The translations under genes were made by a program, and so were the position numbers. Shown here in pieces: positions 33,996-47,021 of a stretch of DNA of 64,000 bases. Under the pieces are notes generated by a model that did no database searches, had not been told where the DNA came from, and saw nothing but the letters and a program-made list of their open reading frames with translations. The stretch spans positions 534,001 through 598,000 of the forward strand of contig JAQFVV010000143.1 in assembly GCA_028023455.1 (NCBI GenBank). Reading direction: 5' to 3'. How positions within the stretch are numbered: position 1 is the stretch's first letter; the number at the start of each line of letters is the position of its first letter. Source of the stretch: Epiperipatus broadwayi. Its lineage: Eukaryota; Onychophora; Udeonychophora; Euonychophora; Peripatidae.

Positions 33996-36148
33996 TATAA
34001 TGATCCGAATAAGTAGGACTTAACGTATCTACACTACAGGGTGCCACTAGGCATTTGAACCTAGAAAATTTATAAAGTAGGCAGATACGTAAGTCAAAAA
34101 AAAAAAAATTATTTTATATTTTGATTCCGGTCGTTAGCCCATTGTCACTAGCTCAGTGGAATAGCAGAGATTTATATTTTGTAATAAATTCTTATCTAAG
34201 AATATATAAAAAATTAAATAAAAGAAGCCACTGCCAGTAATTAACACACAAACATTTATTTATGCACATATATATAAAATTTAGCATTATTTTAGAATAA
34301 CTTTTACTTTGGATTTTAACTTGATTTTAGAATTTAAATTTACATTTTAATTTTTATAAGTTCGCACAGATGGATTTATGAAAGTTTGTTTTATAATGTT
34401 GAGTATAGATCGGCTGCATAGATTCCACGGTTAAAAACATTCCAAAATAAACATAACCGATCAAAATACAAAGTCATCGATAACATCAATTGCAGAGGGA
34501 ATACAAGAAACCCAATGGTACTCATCATAAGATGCCACATTGACATCGATGACTTATATATTCTAATTTAATATGAAAACCATAACATAATTAACCGCTA
34601 ACGAATCCATGCAATGTCCATACCCAACTTAAATTTAATGCATTTTTATTTAGAGTGTTGAGTGTGAATAGACTATATAGATTTGCATTTGAAAAGAAAA
34701 TATTCTATCCTTATTTAACCTTAGGCCAAAAGTTCGCAGTCAAACCAACGTCAATCCATCTGATATATCTATGCATTCAATGTAACACGAATGCGGCAGC
34801 ACAAAAATAGGTTAAGAGAAGAAATTGCGTCTCATCAGAAAGGAATATTACATCTATCTGACGAGAAGAGCAATAAAAAAAAAAACTCCGTAGGAAGGAC
34901 TGTGGTCATTTTGCCGACTTACGATCGCATTCCATAGACAAAAAGGAAGTGTGCAGCGTATAAAGCGATTCTGCCTGTAGCGAATCTCATACTACATCTA
35001 CTAATTACACCAATATATCCAATCCATTGACCTAATTTAACTACGAAACAAATAACCTAAGATTACCCTCCCCTAATATAACTCAACAAATCTATATAGC
35101 CATTCACGCCTGACTTAAGTTTAACATTTATATAATTTAATTTAACGAAAAACAAAAATCATAATAAAAACTTAAAAGAACAAAAAAAATAAATGGAAAT
35201 GATTTTACAAAAGAAATACATCAAATTAAAATTACTTATTAATAAATAATGTTGGTCAGATTGGATTCTATTGCAATTATTTTAAATACAGAGCAAGTTT
35301 TAGAATTAAAGTTTTTATTGTTTAGTATCCTGGAGTTTTAGAAATATATTTAAAGCTTAGAGTTCAAAAAGTTCTTACGATTTTAAAACGTTCCTTTTTA
35401 TCCGTTGCTTGCTGTTTGAATGTGAATTCCCACGCCGTCCTAAAGAGATTGGTATTCTGTTGGCCGTTTTATTTATTCATCCGGAGGTCTTTTACTTTAG
35501 CTGGTCCTCAAGATAGAAAACAATAGGTCATTTTTCTTTCTTAGCAGAACTGAAGGGATTGAAGAGTGCGTCTTTTCAATCCCTTCTCCTTCAACTCCAC
35601 ACTAACACATATCACCACATCTCTCTTGTAATTTTCTTCACTCACTAAAAATTTTATTATCAAATTTTTTCTTTTATATGTAACTTTAGGATCCAATGGA
35701 CATTACATCATCAATGATGATGATCCTTCCGTTGAGGTCCGATTCTTCGATGGATCTCTTTCATTGGCCATTAGTTTCTATTGTTTTCCTATCTGACCAT
35801 TGCTTATACATTTAAATGTCCAAGGGCTAATTCACTTGGACTAATTAAAATAATCATTTCCATTTTTTCAATAACATTAATTAATTTGTTCTGTACAAAC
35901 TTAGATATATTTTTATCTTTAAATCTTTTTAAGTTTTTGCTTTTAAAATACTTTTTCTATTTTTAATAAAGTTTATTTTTTTAATAATTTTTTTCATCTG
36001 TGCGATTTTATATATATATATATGAGTTTAGTATAGAATTTTAATTTTCAATTTTTAATTCTTAAAAAAAAAATTTTATTTGCGAACTTTTATTTTTTTC
36101 ATGTTTACTAATAAAAAAAATAATGTAACGTCATATGTGCCCATTACA
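33996..36148 (-). mobile_element. LTR of the 23800-25957 family inserted in the 12.4-kb element (2153 bp)
   Basis: On the minus strand it starts TGTAATGG (complement 36141-36148) and ends ATTATA at 33996. Flanking bases TTTG (33992-33995) and CTTG (36149-36152) are a near-perfect 4-bp duplication. It interrupts the gag-like gene, whose two parts lie either side. Length and blocks match the solo LTR at 23800-25957, in opposite orientation and clearly diverged. Confidence 0.8.
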
Positions 36149-37166
36149 CTTGGTTGCATAACCTTTCTGCTTCTACATTATTTATGGACAGGTTTAATAT
36201 ATATGAATCAGTGTCACTCCAATATATTTTTGGGATTACTTCTCCCAACTTAAAATTGATAGAATGATTTTCTATCTCATCTTTGGAGACTTGAAGAGTA
36301 CAACCAATAGAAAATTCATGGTCAAGTGAAGTTTCAGCAATAAAAGCATGTTTAGTCCTTTGATTTGATTCAAGAATGACTTCGAGTATTTCTTCCCATA
36401 TAATTTCTTTATTTGTCCCATGGTTTGTTTCTTTCTTCTTGCTGTTTACATGGTTTTGCAGTCCACTAAGATTACTATCAAATTTCTGGCTCACTTCTTG
36501 CTTCCTATCACTCTTCCATTTCCTCCTTGTCTTCTCCAAATCTAGCCATTATACTGTCCATTTTGTTGATCAATCTTGTCTCCACATTAGCAACATCAGT
36601 CTTGGTTACCATATTACTCTCCATATTAGCTTTCACATCATCATTATTCTCCATGGTGTTTTCAATCATCCTTTTTGAAGTTACCTTGCTTGGGATTGCT
36701 TCCGTTTCAGGTTCCTTTATATCATCTACATCTTCTTTGGTTTCTTCCTTTGTGCTGCTTAGAAAACTCATTTTTCTTCCCATATCAAGTGTCTCTTTTA
36801 TCATCTTATTATATTCCTCAGTATGCATGGTAATCTGCAAATTTTTTTAATTCCCTTGTCACACAGTTTATAAATTCTTGGGATAATTGCTCCCATGTCA
36901 TATTTTTTATAGCCTGTACCACTTCAATCTGAGGTGATTGAATTGTTTTTTTAACATGAGTTTCTTGTGCCTCAATGGTCATTTCATCGTCTTGACATGA
37001 TCGTGGGGAGTAGTCACCTTCAGCTACCTTCCCCCCCCCCAGATGTTTGACTAGGCAAAGACTCTCCCTCATGGCTAATCTCATCTTCACCTATCACAAC
37101 ATCACTAACTTCACTCTTCTCTACTTCAATATCACTTATTTCTTCTTGCCAAATGTCTGTCTCCAT
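36149..37166 (-). pseudogene. Gag-like coiled-coil protein, N-terminal part (12.4-kb element)
   Basis: Starts at ATG 37166 with an acidic segment (METDIWQEEISDIEVEKSE). It shifts frame at a G-run (complement of 37029-37038), continues 37090-36818, shifts into 36840-36508 (coiled-coil-like, with NMVTKTDVANVETRLINKMD), then 36539-36149 (HEFSIGCTLQVSKDEIENHS). NMVTK-D repeats and the following region align with the protein at 47022-48473. The role is presumably Gag-like, but no zinc knuckle or standard capsid motif is visible. The inserted LTR ends it at 36148. Three frame changes make it non-functional. Confidence 0.7.
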
Positions 37167-37548
37167 ACTCAATAATTTTTTTTATTTCTTAATAGCATTA
37201 ATTATTTTAAACAACTTTTACTTATAAAAAATATTATGATAGATATGTACCTATATTGATATAGGCACATATAATTTTTATCTAAAATTATTATTAAAGT
37301 AATCTTTCGTAAAAGAAAAACATAAAATTAAATGTTGGAGAGTTTATTGCAGCTTGTTTTCGAAAAAGATAAGAATTACATAGGTTTTTTTTTAGTATTC
37401 GTAAAAATATAATTTGAAAAAGTTAAAACATACCAAATCTCTTTTCATTCAATTTTAATTAAAGAAAAAATAATGTTAAAACTAAATAGTAAATTGTATT
37501 AAAAATATATGTGCGTATATATGTACATTTGTAAATATATAAAATGTA
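37167..37548. other. 5' leader of the 12.4-kb element, no gene seen
   Basis: AT-rich, between the gag-like start and an apparently nested plus-strand LTR-like segment. Confidence 0.4.
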
Positions 37549-38710
37549 TGTGAAAGTTAGGGAAGATTATCATTGAAAAACACGGCAATGGCTATTAGAT
37601 ATTAATTAATATAAAACAATACGTTTTTGCATGGCTATTACTAATTAAGCAATCTTTCAAAACACGTTTATCAAAGGATTAATTGATAAGGAATTTGACA
37701 ACAGATCTTTGCCGGAGATATCAGAAAGACAACACGTTGCAGATATAAATAGACCTTTTTTATCGGACAGTAGTTGAGTTCCACAAATTAATTGAGTGAG
37801 ATCAGTTCCACAAATTAATTGAGTGAGTGCAGTTCAGAAATTAATTGTGCAGTTAACAAACAAAAATGCAGTGTTGAGAAGATCTTGGGAATGCACGTTT
37901 ATCTCCAGCCCAGATGTCCGAGAAAACAGCAGATCTGCCCGTGAAATAATGTCAGCTTAACATCTTAGAAAATCTCCGTCAGTATCTATTTGTCTCCGAT
38001 AGCAATAATCGTGAAAATCAGGAAACTCAGCAAGGAAACATCCCAACCGGCTGGTAAGCATTTATAATGGAAATATCCTCACCAAAAGCAGCCTCCAAAG
38101 AACAAAATTCTACGTCAACATTCAAAATCCTAGGTAAAACATTTGCTTATTTTCGTTATACTGTAATAGCCATTGCATTTCATTAATTCGTGCGAATCCT
38201 CCAAGAGTCTAATTATATGAACTCGATATCATACATAAATGAACTATTGATGTGTGTGATTAAATTTCAAATGCTATGTAATACTTTAATATTATTATGT
38301 GTGTGTGTGCATGAGTTAATATGTGCGTGATCCTTATATCGATATTATTAGTTAAATTAGATAAATACCAGTGTTTTGTTATGAAAGTAAACAAGAATAT
38401 TTAAACTAGTTTAGAAATGTTAATTTAAAATATGCGTGTGTTTTATTAGAATGTTTAAATTTAGTAAATAAATGTTAGTTAATAAATTATCTTTAAAATT
38501 AAACTTTATTTGTCGGTCAATTCTTTTATCAATCCTTTTACCAAATTCTTTTTATCAATTCTTTTTAACAAATTCTTTTATTAATTCTTTTAATCACTAA
38601 TTAAGTATAATCTATTAGTGATTACAAACAGCTGAGCTAGTCGTGGATTTAGGCGTTGAGTTAGTGGCCATTGCTTAAAGTGTGTTATTTATTCATCCTT
38701 GAATAGATAG
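37549..38710 (+). mobile_element. LTR-like segment, plus strand, nested in the 12.4-kb element leader
   Basis: TGTGAAAGTTAGGG at 37549 resembles an LTR start. A TATA box (GATATAAATAG, about 37741-37751) is followed by an initiator-like region with a ~27-bp repeat (AGTTCCACAAATTAATTGAG, about 37787-37850). AATAAA signals lie near 38460-38500. TGGCGCCCGTGTTTA at 38711 resembles a primer-binding site directly after. No second LTR or target duplication was found, so the borders are tentative. Confidence 0.4.
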
Positions 38711-39340
38711 CTGGCGCCCGTGTTTATACACAAACAAAAAAGTGCTTTGAACTTGGTGTTGAACTCAACAGTCGAGAAGAAGTTATGTCCTGGAAATGTA
38801 ACGTTAGTTATATACTTTATAGCTATTGTTTGGGCATACATACTCTCCGAGTATGTTCTTCTCTGCCTAAGAGGCCGGTGTTTCGAATACACATATACGA
38901 ACTCGGTTCAATAATTGTCTCAGGATTTTACATTTTCTCCAACTATACTATATGTAATTTTACCTTCTATATCAAATTTTTGATTTTGACTGTCTACACT
39001 TAGATTAGTTTTTACATTGCCTGACTCCTCTACTTTAGTGCCAATTTATTCTTGATTTAATTGTTTTACAAGTCTATGTTTATTAATCCCACATTCATTC
39101 TTTATATGCACTTTTTTTTTATTTACTAAATTTTTAATTTTAGGTGTTTGATATTTTATAATATTTAGGTATACTATTTATTTGTTATAGGCATATATAC
39201 AATAGTGGTTTAGTATTAATTGAACTTGTTATACAAGTGACAAGTTTAAAATTATTCAACAAAAAAAAAATTATTTTTTTTTTTTAAATTTCTGGCAAAT
39301 GGCTAAACCTCCCATGCAACTATAATATCTTCATGCCTAA
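38711..39340. other. Leader sequence after the nested LTR-like segment, and rest of the 12.4-kb element leader
   Basis: 38711-39000 may be internal leader of the nested plus-strand element. 39001-39340 is probably the minus-strand leader of the 12.4-kb element. Short overlapping frames here have no recognisable motif. Confidence 0.35.
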
Positions 39341-39356
39341 CATGTTATGGGTGCCA
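39341..39356 (-). promoter_or_regulatory. Primer-binding site of the 12.4-kb element
   Basis: TGGCACCCATAACATG on the minus strand, two bases after the 5' LTR end. It begins TGG, as expected for pairing with a tRNA 3' CCA end, and is close to TGGCGCCCATAC of the 44726-51768 element. The tRNA species was not determined. Confidence 0.75.
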
Positions 39357-39358
39357 GA

Positions 39359-42059
39359 TGTAATAGTATGGTCAAATATACCTGGATGTGTTGGTCCGCA
39401 AGTACACTTGAACACAGATCAACTTCAACAATCAGCTGGTTCGTCCATAACATATAATCAACTTACATCAAATCTAAAAGTGCTGGGACACCTATATGCC
39501 ATATCCTAAAGTTGATAGTGCCAAAGGCAACAGTCCAGTCCATTAACATATATAGGAGAAAGAGAGCAAGCTCACATCTAACTACTGTCGGACCTAGGGT
39601 CTTCATGTAGGATGCTAGAGATAACACGATGAAATACTTGACTCATGTTTACATACATATTCCATAGACTAGCCTAAGCATTATCCATCAAAGCCGCATG
39701 TAACTCAAATCAGTTCATCTCACATCTCGCCACCCTTTTCCAAAACCATTGCCTCAAATATTTGAACTCGGGAAGAATTCACATTCGACTCTCTTAACAG
39801 GCATGTATTTATGAAAACTATTAATCAATAACGAAAATAACCTGTCCCATCTACTAGAAAGAAATAACCTTTATTTAACAATGTTCTCACATACCTATCA
39901 AACAATAATGTGGGTCTGTGCATGTGTAAAATATTGGTTATAGGATGGAATGTAAATGCTGGATTGAATGTAAATGTTGGATCAACAAAACTACAGCGAT
40001 CTTGTCAATTAACAAAACTTCATAATATTTATTTACAAACAAATAAGATATATTTAAACATAAAATAAATTCTCAATCAATTTAGAAAAGAAAAATTTCA
40101 ATAAAGAAAAATATTTACAAATACCCATAAATTACTTGGATATCTCCATATGTATTTACAGTTTTTATGTCTATGATGAGTATCTATCATTTCTTTACTT
40201 AAACAATTTAAAACTAATCAATCTTACTTCCCTTAATAGATACCCATAATATACACGTCTATATATCCAAGATAATAAAAAAAATTATTAATTGAAAGTG
40301 AGATTGCTAACTCAATAAAAATTTAAATGTAACCTCAGATATAGAATATCTAGTGTGGAAAAAGTATAATAATAAAACAACAATATGATAGAAAATGATA
40401 AAGAATACTATTTTAAACATGTTAATCATTTACTCATTATAACTTAAGAATATTATTAGTAACACATACTATAATCTATAAATAAATCATGTCATGTTGT
40501 AACATAGTTTATTTCAGTGGCTTTAAAAAAACTTACATTTAAATATTCTAGTGGAGCACTTAATTTTATGTGCATAGTTGATAACTATGTCTCTTGGTAG
40601 AAAATAAATCACCTAGCTTTTATTAAAAACAAAACAAAATAGTCTTCAACCTTCCCCCTCCCCTACTCTCTTGATATTTTCATAGATTGGACTGTTCCCT
40701 GTAGAATTAGAAATAGCATTTTCCAAATATAAGATGAGATAATAAATAAAAATACAGATTTATACAACAGAAAATAAAACATAATTTTGCAATCTTTTAT
40801 GAATCGATATGTTAAAGCATAATTATTTTTCAGAGTCCTCTTTACACAAAGTTCTTACAGTTGATACATTTTTTATTATAGATGTTGAAGAACTCCTGAC
40901 TAATTTTATATAGCATATCCTGAATTTATTTCAGTTGGCAGTAGATAGTTTTATTGTACTCATGTAGATTTTCATCCTGTGTAAATCCAACTTCTCAGGC
41001 ACATAAATTATAGACAGTTAAATATTAATACTCATGTAGCCATAGGGGATAAGAAAATGCTCCACTCTACTGACAATTAAGCCTTCTAGCCAATGTATCT
41101 CATTTTAATTATATATATATATATAGCTTTATATAAATATATATGCGGTTTGCATTTAATAAGAATATATTTATAAAGTACAGTTCTCTATTGCTTGTAC
41201 TATTGTCTAAAGAAACTTTAAATTATATCAACTGTTCTGATTTCTTTTTTTTTAGTTTCTTTTAAACAAAAATCATAATACTTTCTTTTTTTAAACATTT
41301 AAATTGATAAATTATCTTAACTTATCTACTTAATAAATTAGAATAATAATGTTCTAATTCATTTTCTTTACTCCTCTTCCGAATGACAAATTAACTAGGA
41401 AAGCATTGGTATTTGTTGAGATGCTACTTTAAATAAAATTTCCATTTTGCAGAAAAAATATTAAAATAATAGTTCTAATAAAACTTGACTTTTCAGGTAA
41501 AACGCAGAACAAGAATAAAAAAATAGATTTTTAATTGTTTCCTTTTTATATCAACGTTAATCCTATTGTTTAAACCAGCATTCCAGCATTGCATCTTTTA
41601 AAATATTTTTTTATATCGATTCATTAAAAAAAAAAACAAATTATAAAATAAATTTACAATATTATATTATTATCTCTTATATTCAGATATTGATTTATTT
41701 TCTATTGCTATAATTATTGTTTTTATTTAAGTCATTGTCAGTTTAACCAACACAATACAACAATCAACATATATATAAATTAATATTTCTTTTTTTTATC
41801 AAGTTTGATATTTTCTTAGTAATAAAATTTTATTACTAATATATATGTTTGTTTTTCACGGTAAATTACCCATCATTCCCAATACTTAATATGTAGTTAA
41901 TACACTGTTAAAAATATAAAAATATTTATTTTCTTCAAAAGTGTTCTAGCAAAAACTTATTTTTATTTAATCTTTAGATGCTACTTAAATATAAAAAAAC
42001 ATTCCATTATTTCAGATGGCTAAGTTTGTTGTGGTAGCGATTTTGGAGCTACCTTCACA
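39359..42059 (-). repeat. 5' LTR of the 12.4-kb element (2701 bp)
   Basis: Partner of 29618-32324. On the minus strand it runs from TGTGAAGG (complement ending 42059) to TACTATTACA (39359). Followed outward by ATAT at 42060-42063. Confidence 0.92.
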
Positions 42060-42063
42060 ATAT

Positions 42064-44721
42064 ATATAGAAGATAAGTGTAAGAAAGTAAAAACAATTCT
42101 CAAAATTATTTAATAAGGAATAAAGATGCGTGGAAAATAAATTGTGAATAACAAATGAAATAAACCTTAGTGCATTAGAAAATATAAAACATCTGTGGAA
42201 TGTAATCTTACTCTACTGTTAAAAGAAAATGTGAAATGCTTCTTAATAATAATAATAGTAACCAAATAAGCAAGGAATCAATCGAAATGCTAAATCATGT
42301 ATTACTAGTGCAAGGAGTATTTAAATCCAACATATAAGATAAGTTGTAGACAGTCTTTAATTACTAAAGGAAAAAATAAAAAGACTGCTACCGTGTCAAT
42401 AACATTATGTTATATCTTCAAATGAGAATAAATGGAGCAAAGATGATTGAATGTTGATATGCAGCCAGGGGAGTGTTTGAAATGAAAGTGATAAGAATAT
42501 ATAGATATGCAACCGGTCTGAATCCTGTGAAACGATTATAATGCCAGTAAAAGTTGAAAAGTTTTTATTTGTTTGTTTAGGAACTTATATTAAAAGAAAA
42601 GAAAAAAAAAGGAGGGAGCAGATCAATATATTGGGAAATTAATATCTGACGTAATTTGATTATGTCAGTATTTGTTTGAAAAGATATCAGCAAATATTGC
42701 TTAATAATTAAAATCAATAGATTAGTTAATGATTTAATGAAATATATCATAAAAGTAATTAATAATATTGATGATATAACTAGGGGAAGCGTTTGTGTTT
42801 AAGTGTACAATATTGAAAAGAGAAACGATGATATTTTTAATTTGATCTTACATTTTACGATGAACAATTTAATATAGTTATCCAAAATTATAAGTAATTT
42901 TATTTTGTAATTTGTATAAACAAATAGTTATAAGAATGATAATAGACAAATATAAGTTAGCAATATGAAGATAGTAATTAAATAGTTAGATAAAGCAGAG
43001 ATAGGTAGTTTATTTAGAATAGTCTATTAATATCTAACTATATCTAATAAATTGTAGATTAAACTGTTGCAGGGAGATATAGGGATTCAGATTTAATAGT
43101 GCACAGCATAAAATTCTTATTATTGTATTTTGGTATATAGGTTGAAAATAAAACTATAGGAAGATGGAGTTTGAGATCAAAAACTAATTGATGATTTTAT
43201 AGTTATTATAATAATATTTTTTTTAAAAAATAAATAAAGATCAAAGAATGAATATCATGGAGTCTATCAATAAACAAAAGATGACATTTTACCACATAAT
43301 AATAAGATTATTGTATTGAAGCAAGAATATATTAATGTTTTCCATTTTGTCATAATTTAAAGCCTAACTTATAATGGGTTAATAATTGGAAAAGAAAGGG
43401 GAAAATGATCATCTAATGTAGTTACCTGATTTGTGATATATAGAAGAAAATATATGAAGGTTTATATATCACAATAGCACCATACTACATGAGAAGATAA
43501 TATTCTTTTTATTTAGTTTTATTTTTTTGTAAATATCTAAAAGGGAATGGAAGTTTTTCACTTGTTATAGTGTTATTATATTTGTATATAAATGTATTAT
43601 TATTATTTTACATTACCTGTTAGTTAAAATGATTATTATAGTATTTTGTAAATAATATGATTAAAGTTGTTGTTTTAAAAGTTGACTTCAATATTAAGAA
43701 TTTCATTTCCTTTGTGGGAGTCATTGTCACTACATCACATGAACCCAAAGTGTATGTTTAAAATTGAAATAAGAAATTAATCCGGTTCAGAACAATATAA
43801 CAATCATTTAAGAATACATTTCATAAAAGAGATTTTAATTTAATGAAAATTGCCTTGGTCACATAAGTCATTGATAATATTGCAAATTATTAAACTATGT
43901 TCATCTATAAGGAATTAAACTATCAATTGCTTATTATTAAAAGTATTAAATCTAATTACAATGTAGATAACAATATTAGTTTTAAGATTAAGTATTAGGA
44001 AACATAAATATAAAATAGGAATACAATTTTGATTATAGATTCAGGTTATGTCTTTTCTTAATTAATACACTACCTATGTAGTTCAGTAAAATCCCTCTTG
44101 ATATTTTATAAGTGGATTAAATAACTAATTAAAAATCAATGGTTATCCTGAGACCCCCTTAGTATAAATGTATTATTATGATTATTGCTAATTATAATCC
44201 TATAGAAGTAATAAGAATAACATTCGGTATACAATAACATGATAGTATAATTTTTTCATTAGTTAATAGAAAGTCAATAATTATAGATGTTTCATTATAT
44301 TCATTTAATCATTATTGTTAGTCATGAGAGTATGTAGATACTGAATAAGGAGGAGTGTCTGGGTATTTTCATGCCATTAGATAAATACCTATGTATTTTT
44401 TTAATGTTAAAGGGTATGCAATCTTGTTAATAGAATAGGAGAGTCTCATAATTATTAATATTGACCAAAGATAATTAAAAAATGTTAAGAGTCTTAAATG
44501 TGACCTAGATCAAGTCATAGGATAGCCTAATATAAGGACATGGCATATAGTGTAGGAGTCATCGTCTTATTGGCAGGGTACAATATATATTTGCAATTTT
44601 AGAAATATCAAAAATATGAAATTTAATACCACAATATACAAAAATTGTCAATATTAATTTCATAGATATAAAAAATTATAACTAATTTCTGGAGAAAGTT
44701 ATAATATTTTTAGTCTTAAAT
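42064..44721. other. Intergenic, no gene seen
   Basis: About 2.7 kb of A-rich sequence without frames over 60 codons, TIR pairs or RNA genes. It may be decayed sequence of the element into which the 12.4-kb element inserted. Confidence 0.5.
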
Positions 44722-44725
44722 GTTT

Positions 44726-46660
44726 TGTGAGAGTACCATATGAGCCTCATCTAAAACAATTTGCGTTTCTTTGTGAATTTAACTGTGCCTATATCGAATC
44801 AACAGATATAAATAACACACCTATCTTAAGCTTTTCATATATCAGCTATATACATAAACTAATTAATATTAAAAGAATAATTCTAAAAATGAATTATTCT
44901 AATTTGTTTATACACACACATAAATAAATGTTTCTAACTAATAGTATTTTTTTATTAACCAAAACTTGACATTGACAAAGCCGTAAGTCATCATTGCATT
45001 TTATCAGTTGAAACAAAGGAAATAAACGTTTGGAGTTCATTACAAATTGTATATTTTAAACAATAGAGAGCGTGAGCATGATTATGTGATATGCTTGCAG
45101 AAATTAATCCAGTATAAAAACGAACTAATATTGTTATAACAATAATCTTCTATTTAGTTATCAAGGCAATAACTACGTCTGTAAATTTAAATGTGTTCGA
45201 ATTTAGAACACATTTAAGAAAAAAAGAAGATTCACTATTTTAAAACTGTCTTCAAGTAATTAATTTACTTACTTTTAATATTATAAAGAACTATAAAAAA
45301 ATAATCATTGAAATTGACAAGGTTATAAGAGTTATCAACGTCTTCGAAATGAGTTTTCAAAATATATGTTTAAGAAGACAAAAATTTATAAAGATGTTCT
45401 TTGGCTAGACAATTTATGCCAAGGATTTCTGCTGATGTTTTAAACCTGAACATGTAAATTTATTCCTACTTAATGCCTAAAGTATAATCATCGTAATTTC
45501 CACTAAAAAAGTTGCCTTAATAATGGAGTATTATATTGAAGAAGATTTTAAATATTTTACTACGCAAATATTTAAAAGAATGAATATTTGGATTACCTCT
45601 TCGAAGGATGATCAAGGAACTTTACCTTTCAACATTCATTGTCATTTTATTTCGTCTAAGGAGGAATATGAAACCATTATTCTTTCGTATCTTGGAATAC
45701 TTCGTTGTGCACTTTAATAACTCTTAAACTTTATTTCCTTTGGGGATAATTATATTTACGTGGAAAAATTACTTCGTATATTAAATTGGAGAACTGATAA
45801 GATGAACATTTTATTTTTATTTATTTAATAAAATTTAGATGTTGATATTGTGATATATGCTCTGGTGAAAGTGACGGCTGACTAAGGTAAAAGTTTTTAA
45901 ATTATTTCAATTTGGAAGTAAGTTTTATTATATTCCAAATTGAACCTTACCTGACAATTATCATAATTTCTTTTTAAACAATAACATAATTAATATCAGA
46001 ATACATTCTATTATTAATCTAGTGTGAATGGATGTTATCTTATATAGACATATAACACACACTGAATCATTTTAATGACACAATATGTAGATTTATAATG
46101 TATGGTGGTATTATTTATTGTACACATGATTTTAAATTATATATATGTAAATAATTACATTATGTTTTTTTCTGAATGTTAAATAGTTTATTGTATATAT
46201 ATAAGCACAGATTATAATTCTAAATTTTAATATTTTTATTATTTATGTGATAATATTTTTGTTTCTATTACGGATTAAAATGTGTTAAACTTGATTTTAA
46301 AATTAAACAGGTCTCGTTTGTTTATTTTATTTAGTCATTTTATAAAACCAATAATTATAAATATACATACTCACACATATATATATTGAATCAACTTAGT
46401 GATTTAATATTTATAAGAAAGTTATATATAGCTTATACTAAATTTATCATTACTATGGGATATTTGTGGAAATGCCTGAAGAGAGTCAATTGCGATTTCT
46501 ACTCTGAGCTCGAATTCCGAGAGTAACGAGGTTATTAATAGAGGAGTGGATTGGATTATATTTTAAATCACATCATCCATGGCATTCTATAAGAAGACTC
46601 AAAGTCCGACTATAGGTAGATGCGACTTCCTCGAGTCCTGAAAAGGATCGTCCCATTATA
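44726..46660 (+). repeat. 5' LTR of the 7.0-kb element (1935 bp)
   Basis: Nearly identical to 49830-51768. The 64-codon frame at 45523-45717 is present in both LTRs (50630-50824) with few changes, but this follows from LTR identity and is not evidence for a gene. Confidence 0.95.
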
Positions 46661-46662
46661 CA

Positions 46663-46680
46663 TGGCGCCCATACTTAAGG
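46663..46680 (+). promoter_or_regulatory. Primer-binding site of the 7.0-kb element
   Basis: TGGCGCCCATACTTAAGG begins two bases after the 5' LTR end, the standard position for tRNA priming of minus-strand synthesis. Confidence 0.8.
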
Positions 46681-47021
46681 CATGAAACAGTAGTTTTCCA
46701 TTAGTTAAATCCATAGTTTAAAAAAAAAATTATATGAGTATGTTGTGAATTGGTAAAAACACTGAATAATAAATAATAGAGACCTTGAAATAAAATAAAC
46801 CGTAATAAACAGATAAATCAGTCGCTTTAAAATGAATAAATAAATAAATACGATTATAGTTTGGGCATTAAAATATATATTATAACAACATCTTATAAAA
46901 GTAGGAAAAATAGAGTTACATTTAAGGTCATAAACACAGCATGAAATCTTATGGCATATATTAAAGTATAACTTTGTAAAGAAAGTAATTTATATATATA
47001 ACATTAGAAATTTTTTCGTTA

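Larger units (their letters stand above)
29618..42059 (-). mobile_element. Non-autonomous Ty3/gypsy-like LTR retrotransposon, 12.4 kb, with nested LTRs
   Basis: Two direct repeats of ~2.7 kb (29618-32324 and 39359-42059) bound the element. On the minus strand LTRs start TGTGAAGG and end in TTACA. A primer-binding site adjoins the 5' LTR (39341-39356), a purine tract adjoins the 3' LTR (32325-32337), and the flanks share ATAT (29614-29617, 42060-42063). The interior holds a gag-like coiled-coil gene (37166 down to about 33545), an integrase C-terminal tail (about 33165-32885) and an inserted LTR of another family (33996-36148). No protease, RT or integrase core is seen. Target duplication and LTR similarity indicate real retrotransposition despite the missing enzymes. 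Confidence 0.88.

Noticed and set aside
36376-36850. Two ~100-codon plus-strand hydrophobic frames
   Set aside because: Antisense of the minus-strand gag-like coiled-coil gene; the Leu/Ser/Phe-rich composition is a reading artefact.
45523-45717. 64-codon frame conserved in both LTRs (also 50630-50824)
   Set aside because: Conservation is explained by recent LTR identity; no motif and no evidence of selection.
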